DNA from: Vanessa cardui
Lineage: Eukaryota > Arthropoda > Insecta > Lepidoptera > Nymphalidae
Length of the DNA stretch: 64,000 nucleotides
NCBI RefSeq assembly: GCF_905220365.1
Contig: NC_061136.1
Location: 6,923,702 to 6,987,701 of the forward strand
Reading direction: 5' to 3'
Under the pieces are notes generated by a model that worked only from the letters and a program-made list of their open reading frames with translations, did not search any database and had not been told where the DNA came from. The translations under genes and the position numbers were made by a program. Every line of letters begins with the position of its first letter. Within the stretch, counting starts at the first letter, position 1. This document shows positions 13,247-26,994 of this stretch, piece by piece.

Positions 13247-15529
13247 ATGGATGATATATCAGACTCTATATCAAATCTCATTCGAACTAACATATAAATA
13301 GTATGCACCTTAGACCACAATTGGATCACGTATTCAGTTCATTTCCTAGTATCCTCGCAGCGTTTCGAAGTACAGTACCTGCCCCCGAGGGTGTCAGGGT
13401 AATTTACGAGCCGAGATAACGAGGGCTCTCTGCCTTATCGACTTCCCTTGTTCTTTTTTCCGCGCTCTCTAGTGCCTTTTTTCACTAGCAAATCGACTAT
13501 TACAAGAAGCGTTATCGACCAAAGACAATCGCGAAGTCGAACTAGGACGTCGGAAGCGTTTTCTTGCAGTTCATTTATGGAAGACAATTGTCTTTTGTAT
13601 AAAGCTACGATACCGTTTATAGTTCTACTTGCGGTTGCTTTCTTAAGTAGTTGGAAATTTGTGCGAATAAATGTTCCATACAGTAAAAAATTTTCGAATA
13701 TTATATTAAGAAACAATTATCGGTAAAATATATATGTATTTGAATTATATTGACTGAAAGAACATTAATAATTAAGAAAAGTTAAACTTAAACTCACAAA
13801 AGCATTTTATGAATATTTATTAAACAATTTCTAACAGTTTTGAATAAGAATCATGTCACCTATATATAAGTAAAATTTCAATCGCACTGGGATTCATTTT
13901 CTTCAAAAGCCTTCTCTTTTATGTAGATATCATATTTCAGACATTGAGTACACCTGTCGACTCCAGTTTTATAGCTCTTTCCTGAAATGCAAACTCGTTG
14001 CTCGAAGTCTGCTCCAAGTCGATTCAAACGATAAATTTCTTAGAGCTAGCATAAAGTTTGATTTAAAAATGTATGTCGTATTTTCAGCTTGCACGATTAA
14101 ACAAACATTTAGTCACGGAAAAAGAAATATCTAAATGTAAAAAAAACTTGGCTTCTTTCGAAAGATTTACGTAGTAAAACAAATGCTTTTGTTCTTTTTT
14201 CGGAGGCGCCAAACAGTTCGCGTCTGAGGAATAGCCGTCTATTTCCTGAATCCATTTCTTTGCTTCCGTTCAAACATTATTATAACTCACTATCATTATT
14301 TAACTTAACCATTGCTTTTAGCGTGTTTCGTTTTATTTATAACATTGGATATTTTAAATTTAAATAAAGTGTTCATCATAAACAACGTCCACAAACAAAC
14401 GTCCCAAATGACACTATATTAATCAATCAGAGCGATAACTGTAATCAAAAAGCGTATTCAATTTACGATCGGTTCAGGTAAGAGGAGCTAATGCTTTTGA
14501 TTCTAATGAAATTCGAAAGATCGTGTTTAAAACACGAGATGAGATTTGTCCCCTTAGGATATAATTTAGAAGATTTTGCCATAAAACGGCAGCTGGTCGG
14601 CGTGGCGGTGTTTATTATATTTAGATCTGCACGCAGATTACTAAGAAGAGATGTTTGATATACAGCCCACTTATCAATTCGCCAGAGGCGTGATTGGTTG
14701 ATGTAATATAAATTTTGCTATGCTAACCGTATTGGTGTTATGTTGTGTGCTAGGTTTGTGTTGCTGCTAACGCTCCCTACGTTACACGGAATTAAGGCAA
14801 TAAGTCATTGTTGATTTTATAGCCATCGTATATTCAATAAAAGTATCAGTTCTTGGTAAGGAAAAACCGTATACAAAAATTTTCAGTGGTAATGTCGGTT
14901 AAATATGACAGACAGTTTTTGTTAATGCAGCTTAATATAATATTATGCAAATATTAATAATTAAATATTTTAAATGAGGTGGAACTGAACAAAATAATAA
15001 AATGTTTGTTCGTCGCGTTTGCGTAAACAATAATTGAAAATCCAATTAATGGTATTTCGTGCGCATCGGAAAATATAACGATCATTGAATTTGAGTAAAA
15101 CCACGAATAGATATTGAATGAAATACGATTTTCATACGAAATAGAATTGTTTTATCTGCTACGAGGCCTACAATATAATATGGTTAATGAATGTTATTTG
15201 AAATACCCATTTGTCAGTTGAATTTATAATTGATAATAATTAACATTATGCATTCCATATTATGCTTTACATCGACGATAATTTACAAAACTAAAATTAA
15301 AAATGTAATTTATTAAGTCCTGTATTAAAAGTATATTATGTAAATAAATTATATTGTTTAAGATAAAAATAAAAGTCAGTTTGGTTTTATGTTCATTTTA
15401 AAAGAGGCGAAATTGCTTTTATCCTCTGATTGCAGATTCAAATGCGGATAAGTATCATTGTATTTTCCTGAGTCTAACTATTGTTTCGTAAGGAATAACA
15501 AAAAATTATGAGAGTGTATCGACCGATAC

Positions 15530-15725
15530 TCATTCGAGTAGCGGGGAGGACTTGGCTGCAAGCTTTCTATTAAAAATTAAAGAAGGCCTATCCTCAGCTG
15601 TGGGATAACAATTGAAATGTCTACTCTATCTAGGAAATAAATAGAGGAGTATGGAAGAAAAAGACATGCTGCGCCGACCCCAAATAAAATTAGGATAAGG
15701 GCAGGGGGATGAGGATGATGATGTC
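15530..15725 (+). mobile_element. LINE 3' fragment, RTE-like
   Basis: CCTCAGCTGTGGGATAACAA, then GCTGCGCCGACCCCAAATAA, AATTAGGATAAGGGCAGG and a GATGATGATG tail. These phrases are typical of the 3' end of lepidopteran RTE-type LINEs. A short duplicated phrase, CTAGGAAATAAATG, lies inside and just after it. Confidence 0.5.
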
Positions 15726-16429
15726 TAGGAAATAAATGGTTGTCAAGTACCACCAGTACTTATAGTATAAAGTATACCAGTAAGTATACTATATTAATAG
15801 TAACTTAATAAAAACGTAAAGTTTATATAAATATCAAAGTTTCGGAAGAGACTGTAAAATAAACGAGAGTATATAAAATTGCTGATTGTAACGTAAGCGT
15901 ATTTGGAGCCAACTTCGCGAAATCGGGTTTACATCAAACCTCGAGTGAAGGGTCCCCATTTATCATTTGGGCCTCGCGCCAAAACGCCTTTCATAAAAAT
16001 ATATTAAAAGTTTCCGTCTCGCCATCCACGTATTTTCACGCTTCGTATGTTAATTTTATCCCATAAAGCCTTGATATCCGCTTTTTATGTCACTGGACTA
16101 ATTCGGTGCGTCGTATATCGGGCGAGTGTATCGCTGTTTTGAATTTTATCAAAATTATCTATGCATGTAGGCATAATTTCTTATCTACTAAACGATTTTT
16201 TTTATGAATAATAATACCATGAAAACATAACATAGCGTGGATAAATTTATAATAAGAACACTAATTAAATAGCGATTAAAGATATAATTGGATATTTTGA
16301 ATCATACCTAACTGGTTTTTTAGTAAAAAAATGTTTGTTGACTAGCAACTGGGCCATCTCATATTAAGAGATCATTGATAGACATTGGCTACGTAAAAAA
16401 TATGAAACCTTGTATAGTGGTAGCATTTG

Positions 16430-16705
16430 CGTATGTTTATGATGACTGAGTGGATACTGCCCAGAAACACAATATTCTAACACCAAACAAGCTACCAATA
16501 CTTAGGATTGCTTTGTTCCTGTTTCAAGAACGACCCATCCAGTGTTACTACAGCCTCAAACATATTACATCACACTTCCTTTGGTAATGTGAGAAATCTT
16601 ACGACGCCAATTTCTATAGGAAGTGGTGACCGTTACCATCAGGTGGTCCATTTGTCACGATCCATAATATTTCCCAATAGATAGGCTTTCTATAATCCTC
16701 GGCCC
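16430..16705 (+). repeat. Dispersed repeat family A, decayed copy
   Basis: Phrases such as TAATGTGAGAAATCTTACGA and GTGGTGACCGTTACCATCAG follow the same order as in the better copy at 21394-21670. Class unknown: no ORF and no clear termini. Confidence 0.45.
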
Positions 16706-19700
16706 TCAGATGATCGCATTTAATCATACAATACAAATTCTCTAGCTCTATAAGTCATTTTAGAAGTTAGAACAATAATAAATGTCCTTTGGCTATAAAT
16801 ATTGATTTAAGTCCCTCAGGTCGGATCTCGATCTTCTTTATTACTTCCACAAATTAATTTGTCCATTCGGAATAGCCAAGGAAAATTGTTTTTTCATGTT
16901 ATTATATTTGAGCGCAAAATGTTCAAACAATGTTACCTTAAGGTAAATGGTAACTATCGTACTAAGCTTAAGGCAACGTTCGGACATTATATTCAATTTT
17001 TATTCCTTGTTTGAATTATACATAAAAGTTTTCGTTGAAAATTTGTATTTAATTTAATAGATTTTCAATTTACTTTTACAACAGGTACGGATTCAGCGAA
17101 AGCAATAACTACGGAACTCATTTCACGCTTGCGTTCCTTCATTGGAACTTTGAATATTATCTTACGAACTTTAAATAATTTTTGATATTATCGTGAAAGA
17201 TTATCGAATATCAAAGAGCATTACCTAATTATTATGTAACATTTTACGATACCATATCTTTACACGGTTGCAGTTGAGATCTTATCTTCACACTGTTTAA
17301 CATAATATTGTGATTACGGATTAGCGAAGTCTTTAAGTTCTAAGCGGTTTACAAGCTTCCACTGCTTATAAATCTTACAACATGTTTGGCTTATTGTACA
17401 TTTGCCATTTTAATCAGATTTTATATAAAACAATCGAGCATATTTAAAAGGAAAAATAAAATTTTGTAGTTTAAATGTATAACCATAATCAAAATATCGG
17501 ATCAATTCTATATTAATGATGGTAATAATGATGATAATCAATTTAATGGTTGATATCTCTGACGTCATGACCGACTGTTTATTCAATATATATTGATCCC
17601 ACACGATACTCAAACTCTGATCTTTTACAAACTAACTTTAACTACGACCGTAAAATGTAGCCAGCTGATCCTGGCTGCAGATTGAATCTATGGTAATCGT
17701 CTGATATTACCTTAATTTATTATTAGAATTTTATATTACATGTTAACAATTGAATTACGGCTTGGGACCGCAGTGCAATAAAGACCGTACAACCATCTGA
17801 CAAATGTCCTCTGCGACGCGGCTTTCTAAATATATTGATATCATTAATCCCGACACACGTAAGTAATCGCAACAAGCTAAAAGGTCCCGAGAGAAAAATC
17901 AACTCAGCTCACATATTTCGTCGATTTTTCATCTTCTCATTTGTTACCTAGCTTTTGTATTACGTGTGGAAAATTATTATTTTCTTACACTGTATGGAAG
18001 ATTACTGGGGCGAATTTTTAATAAATTTATATGATATAAACTTGGCTCGCCACACGATTTTAGATTACCTTTGTTGCTGTGATCGTATATTCAGCAGACG
18101 CGTTTATGTGCATTGCCTAAACAATACCTATGTTGTTGGGGCAACTTCCTGCAAACTATACTTGCGAGCAATTTACTTACTTTTTCATATTTATTTTGTT
18201 TCTCGCTTACCTGGCGTATAAGTAGAACATCTGTTTTTAATATATAAAAACAAGTACGCTCTTATGTAGAAGTTGCAAAGTGGATTATTAATTATTAGAC
18301 TATACATATAATAAAATTGGAGTGTCTTTTTGTAATATTAAAATAACCCTTTTTACTCAATGCATATTTATGTATACACAGTACATACGTGCGTACATAT
18401 ATCAGAATAACATTTTTTTTTATTTTTTGTCTGTCTGTCTGTTTGTTCCGGCTAATATCTGGAACGATCCGACCGATTTTGAAGGGACTTTCACTGGCAG
18501 ATAACCGATATAATAGGGAGTAACTTAGGCTACAATAATATTTTTTTTTGTTAAGATCAAACGCGTATAAGGTAACTTTTCCTTTTTTAAATTAATAAAG
18601 GAAAATATTCTAATCAATATGTTCAAGTGTAACAAGAGTTTACCAGTTAAATGATTATTAGTATGATCAGTAGCTACTCATAAAATGTGATAGTAAATTT
18701 GAAATATAAAAAGAATACGATAAACACATACCTAAGCTCCTTTAATTCAATATAATTTACTTTGATTTTGTTCCGATATTTTAAATCAATATTTATTTTC
18801 AAGTAAAGTTCCTTCCTCGAAGTTTTTTGAGATATAATCAAAACGATGATCATAAAAGTGCTGAGTCAGGATAATAACATATTTTTCCTCATGCTCATTT
18901 ATAGTCTGTGAGCATCAGCACATGACCATTCTTCCGCTGCGTTCTCGTGTATACGGGCCATCTTGACCAAGTTACGATCTACGCGGCCCGTTTCATTGTC
19001 TCAGCTGCCCATCGACTGATTATTACCTCTGTTATGTGATAAGAATCCTCAACAATCGAACACGAATCGATTCTTTCGAGCATCGGTCGTTAAATGTCCG
19101 CCTTTTGTATACGGTTTTATCCTGAATGAATAAAAAATCCGGCGCCGTTTACATAAACCCACGGACTACGACAATGTTTTATTTAAATTTTTTTGGTTGA
19201 TGGCGACGTAAACCATTTATTACTACACTAGTGTTTTTATATCTTTTAAGATACGTATACAATGAAAAGATAAGAATATCGAGATAATATGGGCTTTTTA
19301 TTGTAGTTCATCTATTCGAATATTCTATTTAAAACACTTTTTTTTTAAATCAATATTGTTTCGATCTTGTAGACCGCCTATAGTCGAAGGTATTCTGTAA
19401 CCAGTAGAGGTATTCTGTAACTCGGAATACGAGCGTAAAATTTCATATGTGAAAAATAATTATAAAATTTATAAGACACACGTATTAAAATGGCGTATGA
19501 CTATAATAATAATAAGATAGATATGAAGTAACTTCACACCGAATCACGATGTTAAGTTAATTCTTGTACTAAATATTCATACATTTAAAAATATCAATAG
19601 TGAATAAATATCGTTTTGCAATAACAATACTAAACTAGTTATCACTTTAAATCATATCCATTATTGAAATAGAAAACACTGTCTGAATTTATTCTCAATG

Positions 19701-19997
19701 TTTGAAGTAAAAGTATTAAATGTAGGGAAGTCTGTTAAACTTAAAATTTACTTTAAAATCTCGAATCTCTATAAAATACTTTTAATTAAAAAGAAAAGTC
19801 GGTGAAGTTGGGGGAGTGAGTTGCAAATCCGGCTCAGCTTACACAGGGATATTAAGGATAAAACTTTTACGAATAAAAACGGTCTTCATTTCAAAATTCT
19901 TATAAATAACGTTCGAAGCAAAATTGAAATAATAAAGACAAGAATTCTATTTCACACAATCAATATCAACAATTAATAGCTCTGTAATTAAAAAAAG
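16706..19997. other. Intergenic, no gene seen
   Basis: AT-rich apart from a GC-richer patch at 18930-19165. One repeat fragment at 18413. Short frames of 60-88 codons have no recognisable similarity. Confidence 0.5.
18413..18565 (+). mobile_element. Lepidopteran non-autonomous repeat fragment (Helitron-like)
   Basis: TTTTGTCTGTCTGTCTGTTT, GTTCCGGCTAATATCTGG, GACCGATTTTGAAGGGAC and GGGAGTAACTTAGGC are phrases of a common lepidopteran short repeat. No intact terminus could be identified, so classification is tentative. Confidence 0.45.
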
Positions 19998-20330
19998 TGA
20001 GCCGAGATGGCCAGTGGTTAGAACGCGTGCATTTTAACTGATGATAACGGGATCAAACCCGGGCAAGCACCACTGAATATTATTTATGTTTAAAATAATT
20101 TGTGTTTATAATTCATCTCGTGCTTGACGTTGAAGGAAAACATCGTAAAGAAACCTGCATGTGTCTAATTTCAACGAAATTCTGCCACATAACATGTATT
20201 CCAGCAACTCGCATTGGCACAGCATGGTGAAATATGTTCTCCTTAAAAGGTAGAGGAGGCCTTAGCCCTTAGTAGGAAATTTACTGGCCACTAACGTAAT
20301 TTAATGTAAAAAGTAAAGTAACACCCGTAA
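19998..20330 (+). mobile_element. Metulj-like SINE, somewhat decayed
   Basis: GAGCCGAGATGGCCAGTGG head, B-box-like sequence ATCAAACCCGG, then the conserved body CGTGCTTGACGTTGAAGGAA and the 3' region with GGAGGCCTTAGCCC. Several point changes and small indels suggest an older insertion. Confidence 0.75.
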
Positions 20331-20834
20331 ATATCCCACGGACTTGAAAAACTCAATTAAGTAAGGTATTATATTGTAAAGTAGATGTAGATGGTAAACT
20401 GATGGTACAAGTATTATAAGGTTAACCAAGTTGCGATTTACTTAATCGTGAGATTAGTAAGTATGAGGCGGGCTCCTGACCACCGTGAAATGAGTTGCCT
20501 CAGGGTACTCTCAGAGTTCAATATAGACTCTACTTAGTAAACTGCTTCATACTAAAGTGAATAAATTATAACTTGGTAACTAAGAAAACTCTCTTTCCAT
20601 TTTCTATTTTATAATATATTTTCCTTTCATTGTATTGTTAATTCATGTATTCAATACAACTATCATTGTATATTAACGTACTCATAACTTTTTGTGAGTT
20701 TGTAGAATTGCTTGATAATTAATGCCTTTTTTGTTTGCAATCTTCCAGAAATAAATTTTGATGGTGTTTAAAATAATTGAATGTATGTGGTATTTAAGTT
20801 AATTGAAAATATAAAACCTAACTACTAAATACGT

Positions 20835-20965
20835 GAGTTGTTTAATCGAGATGAAGCCATGAAAGCAAAGGTTCCAAAAATCTTAACCTGAGATTTTGGA
20901 TTGTACTTCTGGCAAGCACTACTGGATTTTTTTTGTGTATAATTTATGTTTATATATAAAATTCC
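20835..20965 (+). mobile_element. Heavily decayed SINE head
   Basis: A remnant resembling the first 130 nt of the Metulj-like SINE: CGAGATGAAGCC, CTTAACCTGAGATTTTGG and GGCAAGCACTACTGGA in the right order. The body after this is not recognisable. Confidence 0.45.
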
Positions 20966-21393
20966 GAGTATTAAGACGTATTTGTAGAATGGTTAAATTA
21001 GCTGTAAAGCTTCCCAAATCGAGGAAAGGATAAAGAGCAAATATATATTTATTAGCTAATGTAATTCACACCTATTGCGTTTCAACAACGTTATTATGAT
21101 GTAACATTTTTTTAATCGTTGCGTTTTCCAAAGCTACTAAATATTTCGTATTACCCAACGACGTTGAAAATCGAAATAAAAACTGTAATAACAGGGTCGT
21201 TTTGTTTACAACGCGATGTAAGCGATCATTACACGATAAGATATTCAAGCGAGCTACAACTACAATATTTTTGAATCAATAAAAAATATTGTTTTTATGT
21301 TTATTCACCATTTTATTGTTTGTATGCTCTACAAATAATTAACACATTCATATTTTTTTGAAATAGAACTATGAATTATTTAACTAACAAAAC

Positions 21394-21670
21394 ACTTGGT
21401 GGTAGAACTTTGTGCAAGTCTGGGTAGGTATCACCCAATCCTCAGGTATTCTGCTGTCAAACAACAATACGTACGTATTGTTGTGTTCGGGTTAGACGGT
21501 CAGTCAGCGTAACCATTAACTATAGGCACAAGGGATATAACATTTTAGTTCTTCAAGTTGGTGGCCCATTGGCAATGTAAGAAATGCATAATATTGCTTA
21601 AAACATCATTAGCTACGGGTGATGGTGACCACATAGCATTAAGTAGTCTAATTGCCCGCCTACTTATGAA
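21394..21670 (+). repeat. Dispersed repeat family A, best copy
   Basis: Order: TTGGTGGTAGAACTTTGTGC, GGGTAGGTATCACCC, CTGTCAAACAACAATACG, TATAGGCACAAGGGATATAA, GTTGGTGGCCCATTGGCAAT, GGGTGATGGTGACCAC, TTGCCCGCCTACTTATG. This is a frequent lepidopteran interspersed repeat that I cannot assign to a class. Four more copies occur in the window. Confidence 0.6.
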
Positions 21671-22511
21671 ATAAATACGGAAAGCACAAATAGTGTATAT
21701 ATTGTTCCTAGTTTCGCAAAATATGTTATCCCTTGGCATTTGAGAAGTGTCATTAGGCGAGATCTTTAAAAAATAATTGAAATTAAATATAAAAGGCAAT
21801 AATATTAATTGTTCAAAGAAAGCTGGTATTTATATTATGACTGATATAAATTATGCATGCTTTATGTAGGAAGCGATGTCTCACGTTCTAGGATACTATT
21901 AAATAGGCATTCCAGCTTACGTTATATGAGGCTCATTGTATTGTAGGCTACGTATTGTTCCTAGGAGATAAATTATGACCATCATTGTACAGTAATTGCT
22001 TAAACTATTTGTATGTATTGATTTTGAATTTAAATTCTTAATATTATACACTAATTATATTGATAATTATCACTTTAATATATTAAGTTAAAGCTGTGGC
22101 TGTATGTATATTGCAAATCGATGTGCGAGTCGTATATTCGTAGTCATATTGTCATCAAAAAAATTTAAAAGATCACAAATTATAAATAAGTTTAACTACA
22201 TATGTACATATGTTTTTTTAAAGTTATATAATTATTAAAAAAGTAGGTTTATATTTAGCTTCTCAATAATGTTAAAAAAAGAGTTTTTTTCAGAATGTTA
22301 CAGCTAGAGGTATGTTAAAAAGTACATAATTTGTAAAGGGTGACTTAATGTCCAAGCATTAAAGTGGACAAAATAGGGGTCCAGAGTAATGTCCAAATGC
22401 CGCTATAAAAAATCTATTTTATTTCCGACACGTGCGAAGTACTCTACGTTTTTTCTAGAGAGGGCGAGCGAGGAAAATTAAAATGAAGCTTTAAACTCAG
22501 CTACAAGTTTT

Positions 22512-22558
22512 AGTACGTCTGCGAGGTCGAGTTCATAAAAGACCAGCCTCGACGTACT
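22512..22558. other. Stem-loop with 3 nt bulge
   Basis: AGTACGT and CGAGG (separated by CTG) pair with CCTCG and ACGTACT across a 20 nt loop. The sequence is GC-rich for this region. No known RNA family recognised. Confidence 0.4.
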
Positions 22559-24104
22559 GCGACGCTTTATTTCTATAGTATTTCATAAAATGTAAACAAC
22601 AAGAAAACTTTCTGCGTCTTCCTTAAAAAGTACAACAAAAAGCGTAACGGTAAGTAATACGCTTTTTTGAGACAATCACAAAACGAGCCGAGGCTAACAG
22701 CGTCGTTACATAAATTGCTCCATTTATTATATTTTTTCTTAAGTATTATTATTGCACTGAAAATTGCTTCGAAACAATTTTAGTTAGTCTTATGAGATTG
22801 TAAGTAAGGAATTTTTTGATGAATTTCAACGCAAAAATACATTTTAAGATACAAAGAAACATAAGAAAAAAAACATATATGTACACCTTAAGTAAAAATA
22901 AGTTTCTTGGAAACATTTAAAAATACGGGAAGATTTAAGTGTTTATTTTGACAGGTTTATGAATAAATGTGAATGTTATTTCAATCAAACGTTTCTAGGT
23001 TTACTTGCCTCATAAAGCATCTATTTCGATTACTTTCGGTACTAGATCTAGAAACTAATGCTGTGGAATCTTTAGTGCTTATAAACGGATGGAGCTTGTA
23101 TTAAACCGTTATACTACCCACGCTTCTTAGACTACAAGACTCTAGTCTTATATTTTGCTGTTCAGCGGTGAAAAATATCCCGAGACTACTTATGTTTTAT
23201 CTATATATATTCTATTAATTTGGAGGTAATTACTTACACGTTTTTACTAGCCTTAATAATTATTGGCACAAGTTTGACAATTATAGGAAAAGATTATTAG
23301 GCAAATATTAGCTATCTTTCATCATACCGTTTTGGTCACCGGGTTCGGCCATTAAACGCAGTTTCATCAATTGCACAGATTATTAATAATGTACTGTACT
23401 GGGGAGGCACTAGTCGAGTCAAATGGAAAAAAAATAGCCGTAAGGTTATTTTAGTAGGAAATTTTAAGTAAGTTTTTGTTATATGATCCTTAGCAATTAC
23501 GAAGCTTGATAAATCGGCAGGAAAATTTAATTGTAAACTGTATTATTTTTTTCCGCTAACGCTTAATTCTTATAACTTGCATCAGTTCGGTGCAAGCTGT
23601 TTTTCGAGCTATTAGCAAGTTGCAAATTATTCGCGGCCGAAACAGTATGTGGGCGGTGAGCCTACGCGGCTCTCTTTAACATCACTGAGCTATAAGTTAT
23701 TGGAAAGAAATTATCTTGACGGAGAAAATGAACAGTATTTTAGTTTTTAGCCTTTGATGTTAGTTCAAAGGCATTTAAAATGTTTGACGAGAAAATTGGA
23801 CATAAACAATCTATGATAAATTTAGTATGCTTTACTTTTCTTTTTTACTTCATTAGGATATATTTTAAGCATATTCTTGATTAAACCTAGCGTTCAGAAA
23901 TATATTCTTTATTCATAACAAATAATTTACAGATTAAAATGAGTTCCCTGGTTCTTGTGATAAGCAAAAGCCTGTGCCACAACGAACCAGTGTGCTCTTC
24001 CATTATTAACTTCTTAAAGGTAAATTATACATGTGAGAACGTGACCAAATTATACATAAAGAAATAAAAACAATAAAAGATAAGGAGAATGAATGCGTGT
24101 CTGC

Positions 24105-24127
24105 TTGTGTGTGTGCGCGCGCGCGCA
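24105..24127 (+). repeat. GT/GC dinucleotide microsatellite
   Basis: TGTGTGTGTGCGCGCGCGCG, a compound purine-pyrimidine alternating tract with potential Z-DNA geometry. A short frame over it is not considered a gene. Confidence 0.8.
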
Positions 24128-26034
24128 TTGATCGCTCTTTAGCAAGTTGGACCGATGTGCTGATGAAAGTAACAGGATCTGATGGGTTGTCGAAACCGGA
24201 GAACCAGAAGCAATCTCCTCAACCTCGGGAGAAGTTTATGCATGTGTATCAGCTTGTGAGGTTTTTACTTGAGTTCTGATGATGATGACGTATTCGCCGT
24301 TTTTAAAAATATACAAGCGTTTCTTGTTTCATTTGTTTTTTTCGTAGTAAAATACGTATAGATGAAACACAAGATAAAAGTATGTACTTGATGTTATTAT
24401 TAAATAAACCATCAGCGATACGAAGCAATTTATTTCAATACTAAGAGGAAATATATCATTCCGTTTCAAAGTTAAAAGGACTCGACTTTCAAATCCTCAC
24501 TTCCTTCCATACGCAGCGAAGCGCACATCCAGTATCGTCTAATAGGTGGCGTTGGTTGTCATTAATCAACATGGCAGACGGGTTAAGCGAAGGAAATGCC
24601 CGTAAATAGATAAATGCAAAACACGGCAGTTGTCCTCCACATCAATCAATGATGTTCACTTAGTGTTATGCTGACGGGCGTTTTAAACGTTCCATTTTTA
24701 AATTAATAATTAAAGAATTCTTATTTTAAAAATGGAACTTTATTACTTTATTTTAGCTTTTACAAAATAATGCTATAAAAGGAATTTGTTGTTTTATAAA
24801 TGGCAACACATAATACATACCTTCTCGAAACCGCTAATGATATTCCTTATAAATCTTTAACTGACTTAGGTGAACAGATAACATTTAGAAGTTATCTCAT
24901 ATTATTGATAAGGGAAAAAGTATCACTTCCATAAATTGATTTAGTATTACATAGTTATTGCTCGTCTTTTATTAATTGCTTTAGTATTGAATGAATTTCA
25001 TATGTACCACAAAACTACTAACTACCTTCGTATAGTACGACACAACTTATAAGTCGCATCGGCAAAATTCGTAAAACCGATCACATCCGAATTAAGTACG
25101 CTATCCCAAATTACCAAAATTTATTTCTTATTTGAATATGTACGATCTTTACACAAACGTAATGTAACCTATAATATCATGTGACTTAATATATTCGTCA
25201 ATTTGACTCGTCGATTTAGATGCACTTGCTTTCTCGGGTTGAACTAACGCGGGAATCTATAGCGACGAATAGCGTCGAATAGCGCGGTAGGGAGCTATTT
25301 CTATTAGTTGTCTAAACATACATCTTAGCTGTGTCGTACTATATAATAAAGCGCAATTTGAAATTGGAATTCATCATACAATTAAAAACACTATAAAAGT
25401 CATAATTGTATTAACTGTTATTTACGCAGGAATTTTAAGAAATAGCTTTATCTTGGAATGTTATCTGTATCCTACACTAAATGAGTTTTGTTTGTTTTAA
25501 ACGGTTAACTAATTTAGAAAACAAACATAGCCAATGGTTCATAATTAATTTACTACTTAACTGTAACGGATTCCAACGATAACAATTTAACTTTTAATAA
25601 TATTTTAGTTATAACTAATTTGACTTGTTATATAAACGCAAGTTTCTTGATCTGGAGGACACAGCGTAAGTATCTGAACTTCTCTTATTTGCTTTAATTA
25701 AATTCACAAGCTGTTTCTTTGGATGAGATATTTGTGAAAATGATCTCTATACTGGTTTTTGAATTGAAACAGAAAATTTTGAATTAGTTATTTGTCTTAT
25801 AAATGTTATTCTAATTACGAAATTATTAATATTTTTTATGTGTCAAATTATGTTGTTATTGTACTGTACGATTAATTTTTCTAATGATGATATTGTTAGT
25901 TTTCTATGCTTATTTTAATATTTATATTATTTTACCTTTTAGTCCTCACTAAATTGAAGGAATGTTACATTAAAATTTGACTACAATTTCTAAAATTACA
26001 TTACGTTAAAAAATCTGAATTGATTGAAACACAT

Positions 26035-26155
26035 TTGACAGAATTATTTTATTCGACACATGCAGATTTCCTCACGATGTTTCCTTCACCACAGAACGAA
26101 GCTTGAATTATAAAGACAATTTAAGCACTTGAGCACATAAAAATAAGTGGTATAT
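26035..26155 (-). mobile_element. Metulj-like SINE body fragment
   Basis: On the minus strand the order is GCTTAA-like, TATAATTCAAGCTTCG, GGTGAAGGAAACATCGTGAGG and TGCATGTGTCGAATAAAATA. This matches the middle of the SINE family without head or tail. Confidence 0.55.
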
Positions 26156-26310
26156 TCCCGAACTAACTCTTAAGTCGCAATGGACTTTAATAGTGCGTAG
26201 AGGAAATTATATGCTGCAGTAACATATGCATTTTATTTTTTCATAGATTTAAATTTAAACCATACCATATTTTTAGATTTTATTTATATATTTTCACAAA
26301 AACCTGAATA

Positions 26311-26460
26311 AATTATATACTTAACCTTCCTTATAAATCTTTCTGTCTATTAGTAAAACCCGAATGAAAATCCATTCTCTAGTTTTTGTGTTTATCGCGA
26401 ACATACAGATAGACAGACGCGGCCGGGGACTTTGTTTTATAATATGTAGTAAAAGTAACT
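26311..26460 (-). mobile_element. Lepidopteran non-autonomous repeat fragment
   Basis: On the minus strand: CTACATATTATAAAACAAAG, TCTGTCTATCTGTATGTTCG, GAATGGATTTTCATTCGGG, AAGGAAGGTTAAGTATATAA. The order matches a common short repeat of moth and butterfly genomes. Its termini are not defined here. Confidence 0.45.
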
Positions 26461-26994
26461 TTACTGGTATTTTTAAGGTGTCGATCATAGAGATAACAGC
26501 GTTTATTTGATACTTGCGGCATGTTATAAATATTCTATGGTCAGTACGTTTTATGGATTTTCTGGTAGACAATAAAATTGTGGCACGCCAGTGTAACGAG
26601 GGCTTTTGCTACTGCTCTTGAAGTTTACTCGTATAAAGGACTCTCCGTTATAGGCCAAACTTTAGTGGACGGTTCGCATTGAGATTGCAGGCACGTATCA
26701 AGTGGCACATCCTTGTGACTTCTGGTTTCCACACTGATTACAAATACTGAATTTATTTCCTGCACTATTATACCATAAATCAGTTCGTTCGTAATTTACG
26801 ATTTACCGCTCCGATTGATTGTACTTGAATCTGAAGAATTTTAAATGACAATTGTTTGTGGAAAACGTCATAAGTCGTGGTATTTAGAAACATATAATTT
26901 CAGGCTTTGAAATAGAGTTTATTTTTGTATTTAATTAAAATGACGAGAAGGAACAGAGTGTAGGAAAGGTTCAAAAGAAAAACACCGCTGAGAT

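Larger units (their letters stand above)
10267..15529. other. Intergenic, two perfect palindromes
   Basis: Holds the palindromes at 11575-11618 and 13180-13246 and one LINE tail remnant. The stretches 12600-13110 and 13330-13720 are less AT-rich. In the second, frames of 92-93 codons overlap on opposite strands without similarity to any family, so they are more likely noncoding regulatory sequence than genes. Confidence 0.5.
21671..26034. other. Intergenic, no gene seen
   Basis: Contains the stem-loop at 22512 and the dinucleotide tract at 24105. A GC-richer patch at 24480-24660 includes ATGGCAGACGGG followed by a possible donor, too short to call. The rest is AT-rich. Confidence 0.5.

Noticed and set aside
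13435..13726. Overlapping 92-93 codon frames on opposite strands, one with a hydrophobic stretch
   Set aside because: No similarity recognised, no splice or promoter context, and mutual overlap on both strands suggests chance in a less AT-rich patch.
24571..24601. ATGGCAGACGGG start with a possible GTAAAT donor
   Set aside because: Only ten codons, no similarity and no downstream exon; insufficient to call even a candidate gene.
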